Of a stretch of 64,000 nt of DNA, positions 16,713-25,537 are shown one piece after another. The notes beneath the pieces were generated by a model that saw only the letters and a program-made list of their open reading frames with translations, searched no databases and was not told where the DNA came from. Origin of the DNA: Robertmurraya siralis (GTDB lineage Bacteria > Bacillota > Bacilli > Bacillales > Cytobacillaceae). Position 1 is the first letter of the stretch; each line of letters starts with the position of its first letter. Both the position numbers and the translations under genes were made by a program. The stretch covers positions 1-64,000 of the forward strand of contig NZ_SWLZ01000013.1 of the NCBI RefSeq assembly GCF_005502275.1, read 5' to 3'.

Positions 16713-19052
16713 ATGATAAATCAACAAGATGAACAGAGACAACAAATTACGAAGCTCCTTTCAAAATGGAAACAGGAAATCATTGAGAAAGGGTATATAG
16801 AGAATGAAAGTCAATTGCTCGAAAAAATAAGGACTTTGGATGAAGAAAAGGATAATGAACTGTTATCGACCCTTTTATCATTAGCGGCAATCTCAAGAAT
16901 AAAAAAAATCAATGCCCATGATTCTATCGTACGTGCTTGGATGGAAAGAGCGCAAAGTTTAAACCCTAAAAATGACGAAGCTAGACGATTTCTCGCTCAA
17001 TTTCAATGGGAAGGAAAAAAAGACGTATTAACAAATCTGCAATTTCCAACTATTCGTGAAACGGATAATCGCCAACAAAAAAAGAAAACAGCGGAGCAAA
17101 TTATTTTTTTATGCAAGCTATTTTTACAGGAAAATGAAGAGCATCTTGAAGCTCTCGAAGAAGCGGCGAAAATTGTCAAGGAATTAAAAGACTTAGAACT
17201 CATACATAAATATGAATTACTAATCGATCTTCTTGAAAAAGCCATTGAAGCAGTTGTAGGTATAAGAAAAGCGGCAGAGGAATTCGAACAAACGATTTCA
17301 GGTTCTTTCTATAATACAAGCTATTTTTATGATATGAAAGCACATCTTGAAAACATCGAAAGAATCAAGGATGAATGGAGCGAACAATTTCAAGAAAAGG
17401 AATTTTATGAATCTCGAAATGCACTCAATGAACTGGATTCAATGATTGGTATGGATCTTGTGAAAAAAAGGGTTAAAGCACTCTATCAATTTCTTAAATA
17501 TCAGAAGGCCCGGAAAGATATTGGTTTTCAAATAAAGGATGAGATTAGCTTAAATATGGTCGTTACCGGGAATCCAGGAACCGGAAAAACATCATTAGTG
17601 CGGCTCCTTGCAAATATTTACCACGAACTTGGCGTCTTGCCTCGAAAAGATGTTATAGAAGTTGATCGTTCACAATTGGTTGGAGCATATGTTGGACAGA
17701 CAGAAGAAAATGTAAGAAAAATCGTGGAAAAAGCATTGGGAGGAATCCTTTTTATCGATGAAGCTTACAGCTTGAAAAGAGAAGGACAATCGGGCAATGA
17801 TTACGGTCAGACTGCGATTGACACGCTCGTTTCATTAATGACAGGGAAAGAGTTTGGAGGAAGATTTGCGGTCGTAATGGCAGGATATCCGGAGGAAATG
17901 AGTCAGTTTCTAGATGCTAATCCGGGACTACGTAGCCGCTTTCCAAGATCAAATTTGATTCATCTTGAAGATTACAGTGAGGATGAGTTGATATTAATTG
18001 CGGAGAAGTTCGCACAAGACAATGATTATGTTTTAACGGAAGAAGCGAAAATACAACTGAGAAAACGACTCGAAAAAGAGCGTGTAGACGAAACATTCGG
18101 CAACGCTAGAACGGTTCATAATTTAATCCTTGATGCAATTTTTCATAAAGGAGCAAAGGCTGTTGAACAGCAAACCATTTTCGATTATACATTTTTAGAT
18201 AAAGACGATTTTGTGACAGAAGAAGCAGAAAACACGGCAACATCAAAGTTTTTATTGGAACAGCTAATTGGACTTGACGAAGTAAAGGAAGAAGTGAGAA
18301 AACTGATCTCCTTTGTTAAAGTTCAACAGGCTAGAAGGGAACATGGTCTGCCTGTTCTTCCTTTACAGCTGCATTCCGTATTTATGGGAAATCCAGGAAC
18401 CGGGAAAACAACTGTTGCTAAAATTTATGCTCAAGCTTTAAAGGAATGCGGTATTTTAAAAAGAGGCCATCTGCTTGTCACGAGTAGAGCTGATTTTGTA
18501 GCAGGCTATGTCGGGCAAACGGCGATTAAAACGAAGAAGAAAATTCGTGAGGCTCTTGGCGGTGTACTCTTTATTGATGAAGCGTATTCCCTATTAAGTC
18601 AGACATCAGGGGATTTCGGTAAAGAAGTTATTGATACACTTGTTGATGAAATGACGAAGCATAATGAAAATCTTGTCATTATACTTGCAGGCTATCCTCA
18701 TGAAATGGAGCAATTATTAGAAAGTAATCCCGGACTAAGATCTCGTTTTAAGAAGTTCTTTCATTTTCATGACTATACAAGTGAAGAGCTTATTGAAATA
18801 ATGGAACATTACGGCTCAAATTATCAATATGAGCTTTCAATTGAAGCGAAAGATTATTTACAAAAAGAACTTAGCAACATCGATGTAAATGGAAATGGCA
18901 GATTTGCAACGAACTTAATGGATGAAGCCATTCAAGCCCAAGCTTCGCGACTGATGGAATACGAGAACATAAGTGTCATTAATGAAGCGACTCTCGTTCA
19001 AAAGAGTGATATCGAAAAATCATTAAATAAACTGAGAAGAGGAGATTCATAA
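16713..19052 (+). CDS. Tandem CbxX/CfxQ (SpoVK-type) AAA+ ATPase
   Basis: A 779-residue cytoplasmic protein: a helical N-terminal region (1-240) and two complete AAA+ modules. Walker A motifs GNPGTGKTS (about 286-294) and GNPGTGKTT (about 558-566) are each followed by Walker B/sensor motifs GGILFIDEAYSL and GGVLFIDEAYSL, and by NPGLRSRF arginine-finger segments. B. subtilis SpoVK has only one such module and about 320 residues. CfxQ-like ATPases remodel protein complexes; the SpoVK link and ssp neighbours suggest a spore role by inference. Its stop overlaps the yneP start by one base. Confidence 0.85.
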   Translation: MINQQDEQRQQITKLLSKWKQEIIEKGYIENESQLLEKIRTLDEEKDNELLSTLLSLAAISRIKKINAHDSIVRAWMERAQSLNPKNDEARRFLAQFQWEGKKDVLTNLQFPTIRETDNRQQKKKTAEQIIFLCKLFLQENEEHLEALEEAAKIVKELKDLELIHKYELLIDLLEKAIEAVVGIRKAAEEFEQTISGSFYNTSYFYDMKAHLENIERIKDEWSEQFQEKEFYESRNALNELDSMIGMDLVKKRVKALYQFLKYQKARKDIGFQIKDEISLNMVVTGNPGTGKTSLVRLLANIYHELGVLPRKDVIEVDRSQLVGAYVGQTEENVRKIVEKALGGILFIDEAYSLKREGQSGNDYGQTAIDTLVSLMTGKEFGGRFAVVMAGYPEEMSQFLDANPGLRSRFPRSNLIHLEDYSEDELILIAEKFAQDNDYVLTEEAKIQLRKRLEKERVDETFGNARTVHNLILDAIFHKGAKAVEQQTIFDYTFLDKDDFVTEEAENTATSKFLLEQLIGLDEVKEEVRKLISFVKVQQARREHGLPVLPLQLHSVFMGNPGTGKTTVAKIYAQALKECGILKRGHLLVTSRADFVAGYVGQTAIKTKKKIREALGGVLFIDEAYSLLSQTSGDFGKEVIDTLVDEMTKHNENLVIILAGYPHEMEQLLESNPGLRSRFKKFFHFHDYTSEELIEIMEHYGSNYQYELSIEAKDYLQKELSNIDVNGNGRFATNLMDEAIQAQASRLMEYENISVINEATLVQKSDIEKSLNKLRRGDS

Positions 19053-19480
19053 TGGAAGTAGCTACAAAAGAAATTGAAGTGCGCTATGCTGAAACCGATC
19101 AGATGGGAGTCGTTTATCACGCCAATTACCTTGTTTGGATGGAAGTTGGAAGGACGGCATTAATTAAACAATTAGGTTTTAATTATGCAGAACTAGAAAA
19201 GGAGGGGGTTATCTCACCTGTCCTTGATATCCAAGTCTCTTATAAAAAGCCGCTACGATATGGAGAAACGGCGAAAATCGATACATGGATCGAGGCGTAT
19301 GACGGGTTAAAAGTAATTTATGGCTATGAAATCTATACGGGAGAAGGGGGACTTGCTGTAACAGGGCAATCGACACATGTTTGTGTCAAAAAGGAAAATT
19401 TTCGACCTATTTCAATAAAAAGAAAATATCCTGATTGGCATAACGCCTATGAAAAAGCCAAGAAAAAAGTATCAGTTTAA
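19052..19480 (+). CDS. yneP: Acyl-CoA thioesterase, 4HBT hotdog family
   Basis: A 142-residue single-hotdog-domain thioesterase. RYAETDQMGVVYHANYLVWMEVGR carries the catalytic Asp16 of the 4-hydroxybenzoyl-CoA thioesterase/YbgC family. It hydrolyses acyl-CoA; chain preference cannot be read. Length is normal and the place between tlp and yneQ matches B. subtilis. Coupled by one-base overlap to the AAA+ gene. Confidence 0.9.
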   Translation: MEVATKEIEVRYAETDQMGVVYHANYLVWMEVGRTALIKQLGFNYAELEKEGVISPVLDIQVSYKKPLRYGETAKIDTWIEAYDGLKVIYGYEIYTGEGGLAVTGQSTHVCVKKENFRPISIKRKYPDWHNAYEKAKKKVSV

Positions 19481-19531
19481 TCGCAAAGAGGATTGTTTTC
19501 AGCATTAATGTTCTTAAAGGAGTGCGCGTCT

Positions 19532-19834
19532 ATGGCATTTGGAATCAGAAAAGAAGACTTGCGGGCTTGGAAAAAGGCTATTGAAGATGGGGAAATCGCC
19601 TTTCTCACTCACTATTGGCTCGACGACAGATTTCCTGGATGTAAAACAGTAACAAAGGTTGGTTGTCGTGATATACAAAGATTAGCACAATGGGGAAAAA
19701 CCTACGGGCTAAAAAAAGAGTGGATTCATATACGAGAAGATGGGTATTCTCATTTTGATATATTAGGAGAGCAAGAAAAGATCATTCTGCAAAAGGAAAA
19801 CAAACTAACGGATCTCATAAAGAAGCAGATGTAG
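19532..19834 (+). CDS. yneQ: YneQ-like conserved protein
   Basis: A 100-residue soluble protein, MAFGIRKEDLRAWKKAIEDG with HYWLDDRFPGCKTVTKVGC, matching the Bacillus YneQ type in position and pattern. Start at ATG 19532 after AAAGGAG; the frame is open 13 codons further up without a better site. Function unknown. The hairpin over its stop codon is its terminator. Confidence 0.8.
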   Translation: MAFGIRKEDLRAWKKAIEDGEIAFLTHYWLDDRFPGCKTVTKVGCRDIQRLAQWGKTYGLKKEWIHIREDGYSHFDILGEQEKIILQKENKLTDLIKKQM

Positions 19835-19850
19835 CCCAGTCTGCTTCTTT
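19819..19850 (+). terminator. Terminator overlapping the yneQ stop
   Basis: AAAGAAGCAGA (19819-19829) pairs with TCTGCTTCTTT (19840-19850). The stop codon lies in the loop side; the T tract is short. Confidence 0.65.
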
Positions 19851-19931
19851 GCTATATACCCTTTAGTTGGAACGCGGTACTATGCTTGCAAAAGTTAACA
19901 CGGTGTCGCTGAAAATAATGGAGCACCGGTT

Positions 19932-20114
19932 TTACAAATTCTCCAGAAAATCAATGAGTTCATCAAAATTATGGAGAACTTTAATAGGAGAGCCGCTACA
20001 TTGTAAATCAGGACGATAAGGATACAGTTCCACATAAAAGTCTGAATCATCTTCCAAAGCGGATACTTCTGTTAAATAGATATAGTCTTTACCGAATGAA
20101 CTAGGCTCCTTCAT
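19932..20114 (-). CDS. Small acidic protein, function unknown
   Basis: A 60-residue soluble protein beginning MKEPSSFGKDYIYLTEV, acidic and rich in aromatic residues, with LHNFDELIDFLENL at the end. AGAAGGTGATTTAA precedes the ATG. Its position corresponds roughly to yneR in B. subtilis, but the sequence is not HesB-like, so it is not YneR. No family recognised. Confidence 0.6.
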   Translation of the reverse strand: MKEPSSFGKDYIYLTEVSALEDDSDFYVELYPYRPDLQCSGSPIKVLHNFDELIDFLENL

Positions 20115-20203
20115 TTAAATCACCTTCTACTTTTCTTTTATTTTAAAGTAGAAGGGAGCATATTCAGGATCCTTATTATGTCAATTTATTGAATTATCAC
20201 ATG

Positions 20204-21292
20204 TTAAGCATGAAGCTGTAGCTTTGGTTGCAGAGGTAATCGGATGCGAAAAATTGTTCCTTCATTTAAAAAGCTTGAAATTTCAATGTTACCTCCATGC
20301 TCACTAATAATTTGTTTACAAATCGCCAACCCTAACCCTGTCCCAGATAATTTCGTTGAATAAAAAGGGGTGAAAAGCCTGTTAAGCGAATCTTCACTTA
20401 ATCCACAACCGTTATCTTCAATGCTAATGATGATATCATCATCTATTCTCTCACTAGACAATCGTATTTTCCCTTCGTTTCGCTCACTTGAGTGAATCGC
20501 CTCAACCGCATTTTTAATCATATTTACGAGCACTTGCTTCAATTGATGTTCCTCAACGAAAATAGACGGAATATCGGACTGCAAGCTCGTTTCCAGGACG
20601 ATATTTCTTAAGTGCGCTTCCCCTTCATAAAGAAGCGCAATATCTTCAATTAAATCATTAATTACTACTTCTTTCCGCTCATTTATTTGTGGCTTTGCCG
20701 CATTCAAAAATTGATAAAGCAACTTATTTGCTCGCTCAATTTCATCCAAAGCAATACTGGCATATTGCTCTTTATCCAGCTCAATTAAATATGGCTTCAT
20801 TAATTGAATAAAGCCTTTAATGGTCGTCAATGGATTCCGAATCTCATGGGCAATGCCCGCTGCAAGCTGGCCTACATTTGATAAATAACTGCGATGCAGG
20901 TCCAGTTCATCATATTTTTCTTTTATTTTCTCAAGCTCTTGAAGGCGCAGTTTTGATTGTCGCAATTTGTGCCTCATGCTTTTCATCTGCTCGAAAGTTT
21001 TATTGGATAAAGATTCTAACGGTTGGCAAAATAGATGGCATTTACAGTTCTCTTTTTTTTTATAAATTCGGTACGGTGCAGGCGCTTCCTCACGCAAATT
21101 TAATAAAAATACTTTCGACTCCATTTCTGGTGCTCCAATAAATTGCAGAAAATCCTCGATACTGTCTACTGCAATGAAATCATTGACATTTTCGGGACAT
21201 TTTTTTAAGTTTGCCGATGCTGCAATGACATTTAAATCCGCATCAATACACAAATAGGGGAAAGGTAAGCTTAAATATTGATCGTATTCCAT
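20204..21292 (-). CDS. Orphan cytoplasmic sensor histidine kinase (sporulation-kinase type)
   Basis: A 362-residue kinase without membrane segments. Residues 1-70 resemble a PAS-type sensor; a Cys-rich patch C83-K-C85-H86-x2-C89 follows; then a coiled coil, HisKA with phospho-acceptor His149 (GQLAAGIAHEIRNPLTTIKG), and HATPase_c with the N box (NMIKNAVEAI), DNGCGL and GTGLGLAICKQI. The H-box context is that of Bacillus sporulation kinases feeding Spo0F. No response regulator gene is nearby, which supports an orphan phosphorelay kinase. The Cys/His patch could bind a metal or sense redox; that is inference. Confidence 0.85.
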   Translation of the reverse strand: MEYDQYLSLPFPYLCIDADLNVIAASANLKKCPENVNDFIAVDSIEDFLQFIGAPEMESKVFLLNLREEAPAPYRIYKKKENCKCHLFCQPLESLSNKTFEQMKSMRHKLRQSKLRLQELEKIKEKYDELDLHRSYLSNVGQLAAGIAHEIRNPLTTIKGFIQLMKPYLIELDKEQYASIALDEIERANKLLYQFLNAAKPQINERKEVVINDLIEDIALLYEGEAHLRNIVLETSLQSDIPSIFVEEHQLKQVLVNMIKNAVEAIHSSERNEGKIRLSSERIDDDIIISIEDNGCGLSEDSLNRLFTPFYSTKLSGTGLGLAICKQIISEHGGNIEISSFLNEGTIFRIRLPLQPKLQLHA

Positions 21293-21750
21293 TTTTCATC
21301 CATCCTTCATCATTTTAAATCAACCCATTTCCTATTCCACAAACAATAGATTCTGAACGAGAAAGAAATGAAGCTTGATTTGTATATGTCTATGGCGAAA
21401 AACATCAAATTATGTATATTTAAAGCAAATTTTAAAGCGGCAAACTAATTTCAAATATGGAGAAAAATTAAGACCATTTTAGATTTTCCTGAACTTTTAT
21501 ACTAGTAGTATACAAAATTTGTAGAATATTATCAATAAAGAACGATATTTATCTTATTAAGAACGTTTTTTATCTTTAATTTTATTTGCCTTTGTTAATG
21601 AATACTGCTAAAAAACAATTTTGCATTCGTTCCCACAAATGTGAAAGGAGACTCATTTTAAAACTCCTTAAATTTTTGGAGACTAAAACATGGCTCTGCG
21701 GATACATTGCTATTGAATTATCATCAGCAACGATCGTTTCTCACCATAAA
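21293..21750. promoter_or_regulatory. 458-nt gap with direct repeats and a small dyad
   Basis: No gene seen. It holds two 18-nt direct repeats, AAGAACGATATTTATCTT (21538-21555) and AAGAACGTTTTTTATCTT (21559-21576), 16 of 18 identical with a 21-bp period, and the dyad TATACT-AGT-AGTATA (21498-21512). Helical phasing suggests a regulator site, but both flanking genes read away or end here, so its target is unclear. Confidence 0.4.
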
Positions 21751-21753
21751 AAA

Positions 21754-21785
21754 GCTATAAAAGACAAGGTTATGCCTTTTATAGC
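21754..21785 (-). terminator. Terminator of plsY
   Basis: On the minus strand GCTATAAAAG and CTTTTATAGC (21785-21776 with 21763-21754) pair perfectly, then six T. It overlaps the plsY stop region. Confidence 0.85.
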
Positions 21786-22363
21786 CACTTTACTTTTGGC
21801 TCTGTTTTATTTTTAATTCGTGATATGTTGGCCCGATGACGATAAATAACAAAAAATGCGAGAATCGATACAACAATAATAAGCGCATGATCGCCGTCGA
21901 TAAATGCATATACTATGGCAGCAAAAGCAGCAACAATGGAAGATAAGGAGACGTATTTCGTTATGTACAAACAAAGAATGAAAACAACGACAATTACGAC
22001 AAACATTAAAGGGGCATAGCATAGGAGCACGCCACCAGAAGTTGCAACTGCTTTTCCTCCTTTAAATCCAGCAAAAATAGGAAACATATGCCCAATGACA
22101 GCGATAACTCCCGGAATTAAAGGATGTAAATGTAAGTCTGATTGAAGTAGATCGGGAAGAGCGGTCGCAAGCGTTCCTTTTAAAATATCTGCAAGAGTAA
22201 CAATAATCCCAGCTTTGACGCCAAGAACACGAAAGGTGTTTGTCGCACCTAAATTTCCACTTCCATGCTCTCTAATGTCAATCCCTTTCGCTTTTCCGAC
22301 TATAAGTCCAGAAGGAATGGAGCCAAGTAAATAAGATAAAATAATGATTGCAATAATGATCAT
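21779..22363 (-). CDS. plsY: Acyl-phosphate:glycerol-3-phosphate acyltransferase
   Basis: An integral membrane protein of 194 residues with five hydrophobic segments that acylates glycerol-3-phosphate from acyl-phosphate, the first step of phospholipid synthesis. Signature loops are present: [26 protein letters not shown] and [22 protein letters not shown] 22363 follows GAAGGAGAACAATAT; upstream codons have no ribosome binding site. Position next to yneT and parEC is conserved. Confidence 0.95.
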   Translation of the reverse strand: MIIIAIIILSYLLGSIPSGLIVGKAKGIDIREHGSGNLGATNTFRVLGVKAGIIVTLADILKGTLATALPDLLQSDLHLHPLIPGVIAVIGHMFPIFAGFKGGKAVATSGGVLLCYAPLMFVVIVVVFILCLYITKYVSLSSIVAAFAAIVYAFIDGDHALIIVVSILAFFVIYRHRANISRIKNKTEPKVKWL

Positions 22364-22807
22364 ATATTGTTCTCCTTCGCCATAAAAGCTGAATTTCTTT
22401 TTCAGTTGTCTAGCGCAAACACCACTCACCCAACAGTTTTTTTGTTCCTCAGACTCATGGATGATTGTTGTGCAGTGAAGATTTCTTCACTTTAAAGACT
22501 GATCGGTCTTCCAGTATGAAGAGCGTGGCATGGAACTAGGAATTCCAGGCGGGCAAACATCGCTGAAACAGGGAAGTTGAAGGTGGGTTTCGCTTTTCTA
22601 GTTGTCATTATGACCTACTACTAACATTTTAATATTGTACCATGCGAGGAAGCCATTTCACAATGCTTTGAAAATAGTTCTGATTGTTTGTTTTCTTTTT
22701 TCTCCGACAAACCTCGTCAAGATCATTGAAATTTCCTTTTTATGAGAGGTTTTCCTTTTCAAGTTAGAGAGAATTCGTTACGATGGGATTAAGGAGGAAA
22801 GTCATTC
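22364..22807. other. 444-nt divergent intergenic region, plsY / GH18 gene
   Basis: No gene seen. It holds a perfect 18-bp dyad, AGTGAAGA-TT-TCTTCACT (22474-22491), about 115 nt upstream of plsY, and a G-rich segment (22550-22595) that I cannot assign. The downstream gene has its own AAGGAGG ribosome binding site at about 22791. Confidence 0.4.
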
Positions 22808-24526
22808 ATGGTACGTGTAAAATATCAGCAAAAGAAAACAATCTCAAAGGGCTGGATCATTGGAGGGCTATTGATCGCATTTTGTATGATCATTTCTAGT
22901 ATTCTACTGCTTCTTTACCCTTTCGCCTCAAAGGAAAAACGAGAATATTTTAGCGGAGAAAATCCGATTATTTTAAACGGTAGTCAAAAAGGAAATGCGA
23001 TTATAGATGGAGAAAGCGTCTATATTCCTTTAACATTAATACAGGACAATATTGATGACAGTGTCACCTATGATGAAAAATCTAATTCGATTATTATTAC
23101 TACAGCGGACAAAGTTGTGCAAATGCCTTCAGAGTCGTTAACCTATTACGTAAATGAAAAACCGGTGAAACTCCAGTTTTCACCGATTAAGGACGAGGCA
23201 GGGGAACTTTATGTGGCGCTTGAGCCAGTAATTAATTTTTTCCCTCTGCAATATACCATTCTACCAAATTCGAATGCTGTTTTGATGCAACAAAACGGGG
23301 ACGAATTTATTCATGGTACTGTTACAGAAAGGGATGTTCATAATGAGAAGTTACGCCTTAGAACAAAAGCCAGTCTTCAATCTCCGTACACAGCTGAACT
23401 TGACCAGGGGGAACAAGTTTTCATCGAAGAGCAAGAAGGAGAATATTTTTTAATACGCAAAGAAAATGGGATAGCCGGTTACGTTCACAAAAATTTAGTA
23501 CGTGCAGAAGAAAAGGAGACCATTGCGGTCGTAAGGGAACAGAAAGAGGTTTCATTGCCGGAAATAGAAGGACCAATTCAATTAACTTGGGAAGCTGTTT
23601 ATACGAAAACCCCACATCCAAGCAGCCTCCCGCAAATGCCTGGAGTTAATGTCGTCTCACCTACATGGTTTGAATTGGAAAATGCGGCAGGTGATGTTAA
23701 AAACCTTGGTTCTATACCGTATGTGGAGTGGGCTAAAAATAAAGGCTACCAAGTATGGGGACTCTTTTCAAATGCGTTCGATCCGGAATTAACTTATCAA
23801 GCTTTTAAAGATTTTGACACTAGACAAAAAATCATCAGAACATTGATCCATTACAGCCAAATTTATCAGCTTGACGGCATTAATTTGGACATTGAAAATG
23901 TCAAAGCTGAGCACGGCCCACTCGTAACCCAATTTGTAAGGGAAGCGACTCCTTATTTCCATGAAGCCGGCCTTATTGTTTCAATGGATATTACTTTTAT
24001 CGCGGGAGGAAATTGGTCCGAGTTCTACGAACGAGAGAAGCTCGCGGATATTGTCGATTATTTAGCAGTAATGGCCTATGACGAGCATTGGGGCTCCTCT
24101 CCAATTGCAGGGAGTGTTGCCAGTCTTCCTTGGGTAGAGGAAAATTTACAAAAGCTCCTTGAAATTGTCCCAAATGAAAAGCTTATCCTTGGGGTGCCAC
24201 TGTATGCACGATTATGGCAGGTAAAAGATTCAGGAGAAGTGTCATCATCCGCTTTGTCGATGGATAAAGTGCAAGAATGGTTAGATGTTCATCAACTGAC
24301 TCCTACTTATGATGAAGCAAGTGTACAAAACTATGCTGAGCTTTATGTTGATGAAGAGAAAAGCACTTATAAAATTTGGCTCGAAGACGAGCTCTCACTT
24401 AGAAAGAGAGCCGATTTGGCGGCAAAGTATGAGTTGGCTGGTATTGCCAGCTGGTCACGTTCATTTGCCAACGAATTAGCTTGGCTAGCTTTAAATATGG
24501 AAAATGAACAGGTTACACAAAAATAA
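22808..24526 (+). CDS. Membrane-anchored GH18 glycosidase with SH3-type domain
   Basis: A 572-residue protein with an N-terminal membrane anchor (about 16-38), a copper-amine-oxidase-N-like beta region (about 50-155), a bacterial SH3-like segment (about 165-235; RLRTKASLQSPYTAELDQGE, GYVHKNLV) and a GH18 TIM barrel. LDGINLDIEN contains the DxxDxDxE-type catalytic site with Glu363 as acid. It likely binds and cleaves cell-wall or chitin-like glycans outside the membrane; related spore proteins are cortex glucosaminidases. It is inserted between plsY and yneT relative to B. subtilis. Confidence 0.82.
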   Translation: MVRVKYQQKKTISKGWIIGGLLIAFCMIISSILLLLYPFASKEKREYFSGENPIILNGSQKGNAIIDGESVYIPLTLIQDNIDDSVTYDEKSNSIIITTADKVVQMPSESLTYYVNEKPVKLQFSPIKDEAGELYVALEPVINFFPLQYTILPNSNAVLMQQNGDEFIHGTVTERDVHNEKLRLRTKASLQSPYTAELDQGEQVFIEEQEGEYFLIRKENGIAGYVHKNLVRAEEKETIAVVREQKEVSLPEIEGPIQLTWEAVYTKTPHPSSLPQMPGVNVVSPTWFELENAAGDVKNLGSIPYVEWAKNKGYQVWGLFSNAFDPELTYQAFKDFDTRQKIIRTLIHYSQIYQLDGINLDIENVKAEHGPLVTQFVREATPYFHEAGLIVSMDITFIAGGNWSEFYEREKLADIVDYLAVMAYDEHWGSSPIAGSVASLPWVEENLQKLLEIVPNEKLILGVPLYARLWQVKDSGEVSSSALSMDKVQEWLDVHQLTPTYDEASVQNYAELYVDEEKSTYKIWLEDELSLRKRADLAAKYELAGIASWSRSFANELAWLALNMENEQVTQK

Positions 24527-24595
24527 ATACTCACCACCTGAGCACAATGACATGATTTTTTTATACTGAAAGCGTAAAATAAAGGAGATACTACT

Positions 24596-24712
24596 TTGCA
24601 TACATTGGCAAGATTGCATGAAAAAGCGATTATGACTCCTTTTCATGCAAACTGCACACCATCCGTCTTATTAAACATAGAAAAAAATCAACTGCACGAT
24701 CAAAGGAGATGA
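24596..24712 (+). CDS. Possible 38-codon leader ORF before yneT
   Basis: A TTG start with AAAGGAG at 8-nt spacing opens a 38-codon frame ending in TGA inside the yneT ribosome binding site. The frame spans an 11-bp perfect stem, TTGCATGAAAA (24614-24624) with TTTTCATGCAA (24640-24650). The peptide matches nothing I know. It may be a translated leader coupled to yneT, or chance. Confidence 0.35.
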   Translation: MHTLARLHEKAIMTPFHANCTPSVLLNIEKNQLHDQRR

Positions 24713-24717
24713 AAAAA

Positions 24718-25131
24718 ATGGCTATTGAAAATCCAAGCCGTGAAGAAATCGGACAAATCCTTAAAAGAGTGAAACGAATTGCTGTTGTTGGACTAAGCGG
24801 AAACCCTGAGAGAACGTCATATATGGTATCGAAGGCGATGCAAGATGCAGGTTATGAGATCATTCCTGTCAACCCTACAGTAGACGAAGTTCTTGGCGTT
24901 AAAGCGGTAAAATCATTAAAGGAAATAGAAGGGCATGTCGATGTTGTAAATGTCTTTCGACGTCCTGAGCATTTAATGGAGATTGCGAAAGAGTTTGCCG
25001 AAATTGACGCTGAAATTTTCTGGGCTCAGCTTGGAGTCGTTAATGAAGAAGCTTATCAATTTTTAAAGGAAAAAGGTTATACAGTCATCATGGACCGCTG
25101 TATAAAAGTCGAGCACGCGTTAACGAAATAA
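24718..25131 (+). CDS. yneT: CoA-binding domain protein (YneT)
   Basis: A 137-residue Rossmann-like CoA-binding protein of the YccU/YneT type. RIAVVGLSGNPERTSYMVSKAMQ is the nucleotide-binding start, followed by PVNPTVDEVLG and IFWAQLGVVNEEA. ATG 24718 is 9 nt from AGGAG; an ATG at 24709 overlaps the ribosome binding site. Place before parE is conserved. The exact role is unknown. Confidence 0.88.
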   Translation: MAIENPSREEIGQILKRVKRIAVVGLSGNPERTSYMVSKAMQDAGYEIIPVNPTVDEVLGVKAVKSLKEIEGHVDVVNVFRRPEHLMEIAKEFAEIDAEIFWAQLGVVNEEAYQFLKEKGYTVIMDRCIKVEHALTK

Positions 25132-25143
25132 ACATTTTTTAGC

Positions 25144-25175
25144 AAAAACTGTCAGGTTAACTTGACAGTTTTTTT
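25144..25175 (+). terminator. Terminator of yneT
   Basis: AAAAACTGTCA (25144-25154) pairs with TGACAGTTTTT (25163-25173), then more T. Confidence 0.9.
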
Positions 25176-25443
25176 ACTTCCTTCTAAAATGATTCTTTAT
25201 TCCTATATATCGCCGGAAACGCCTTTTCTGAGAACTCCTTAAATTGTCAAGATTACCGTATTGTGCTAGTGAAACTAGAAGTAAATTATTCGTCACCTAT
25301 TTGCTAAATCGTTATATTTATATACAATAGGGCATAGACGTTTCTTTTTAAGGGATTGAAGCTGTTGTTCTTTTTTCTCTAAAACTTTAAGAAAAAAGTC
25401 CGTTGATATGATAAGATAAACACCAGGAACAGTCGTTCTACGA

Positions 25444-25478
25444 ATGAAAACGATTCATCCACAATGAAAGTCGTTCAT
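25444..25478. promoter_or_regulatory. Two tandem ATGAA-N5-TTCAT dyads upstream of parE
   Basis: ATGAA-N5-TTCAT occurs at 25444-25458 and again at 25464-25478, a 20-bp period (about two helix turns), 60-95 nt before the parE start. A related CGTTC half-site lies at 25434-25438. The rest of the 25176-25537 gap shows nothing else I can name. Probably a regulator or supercoiling-related site; no known match. Confidence 0.45.
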
Positions 25479-25537
25479 CGATTGTTGTTAATGAAAACTA
25501 AAATTATGAGATTGTAGCAACTGAAAGGGGTATGTAA

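Noticed and set aside
19885-19920. CGGTG...CACCG hairpin as a terminator for the small minus-strand gene
   Set aside because: Only five base pairs with a bulge and no proper T run; left unannotated.
21586-21816. Plus-strand ORF of 76 codons before plsY
   Set aside because: No ribosome binding site, ends across the plsY terminator, and composition is unlike a protein.
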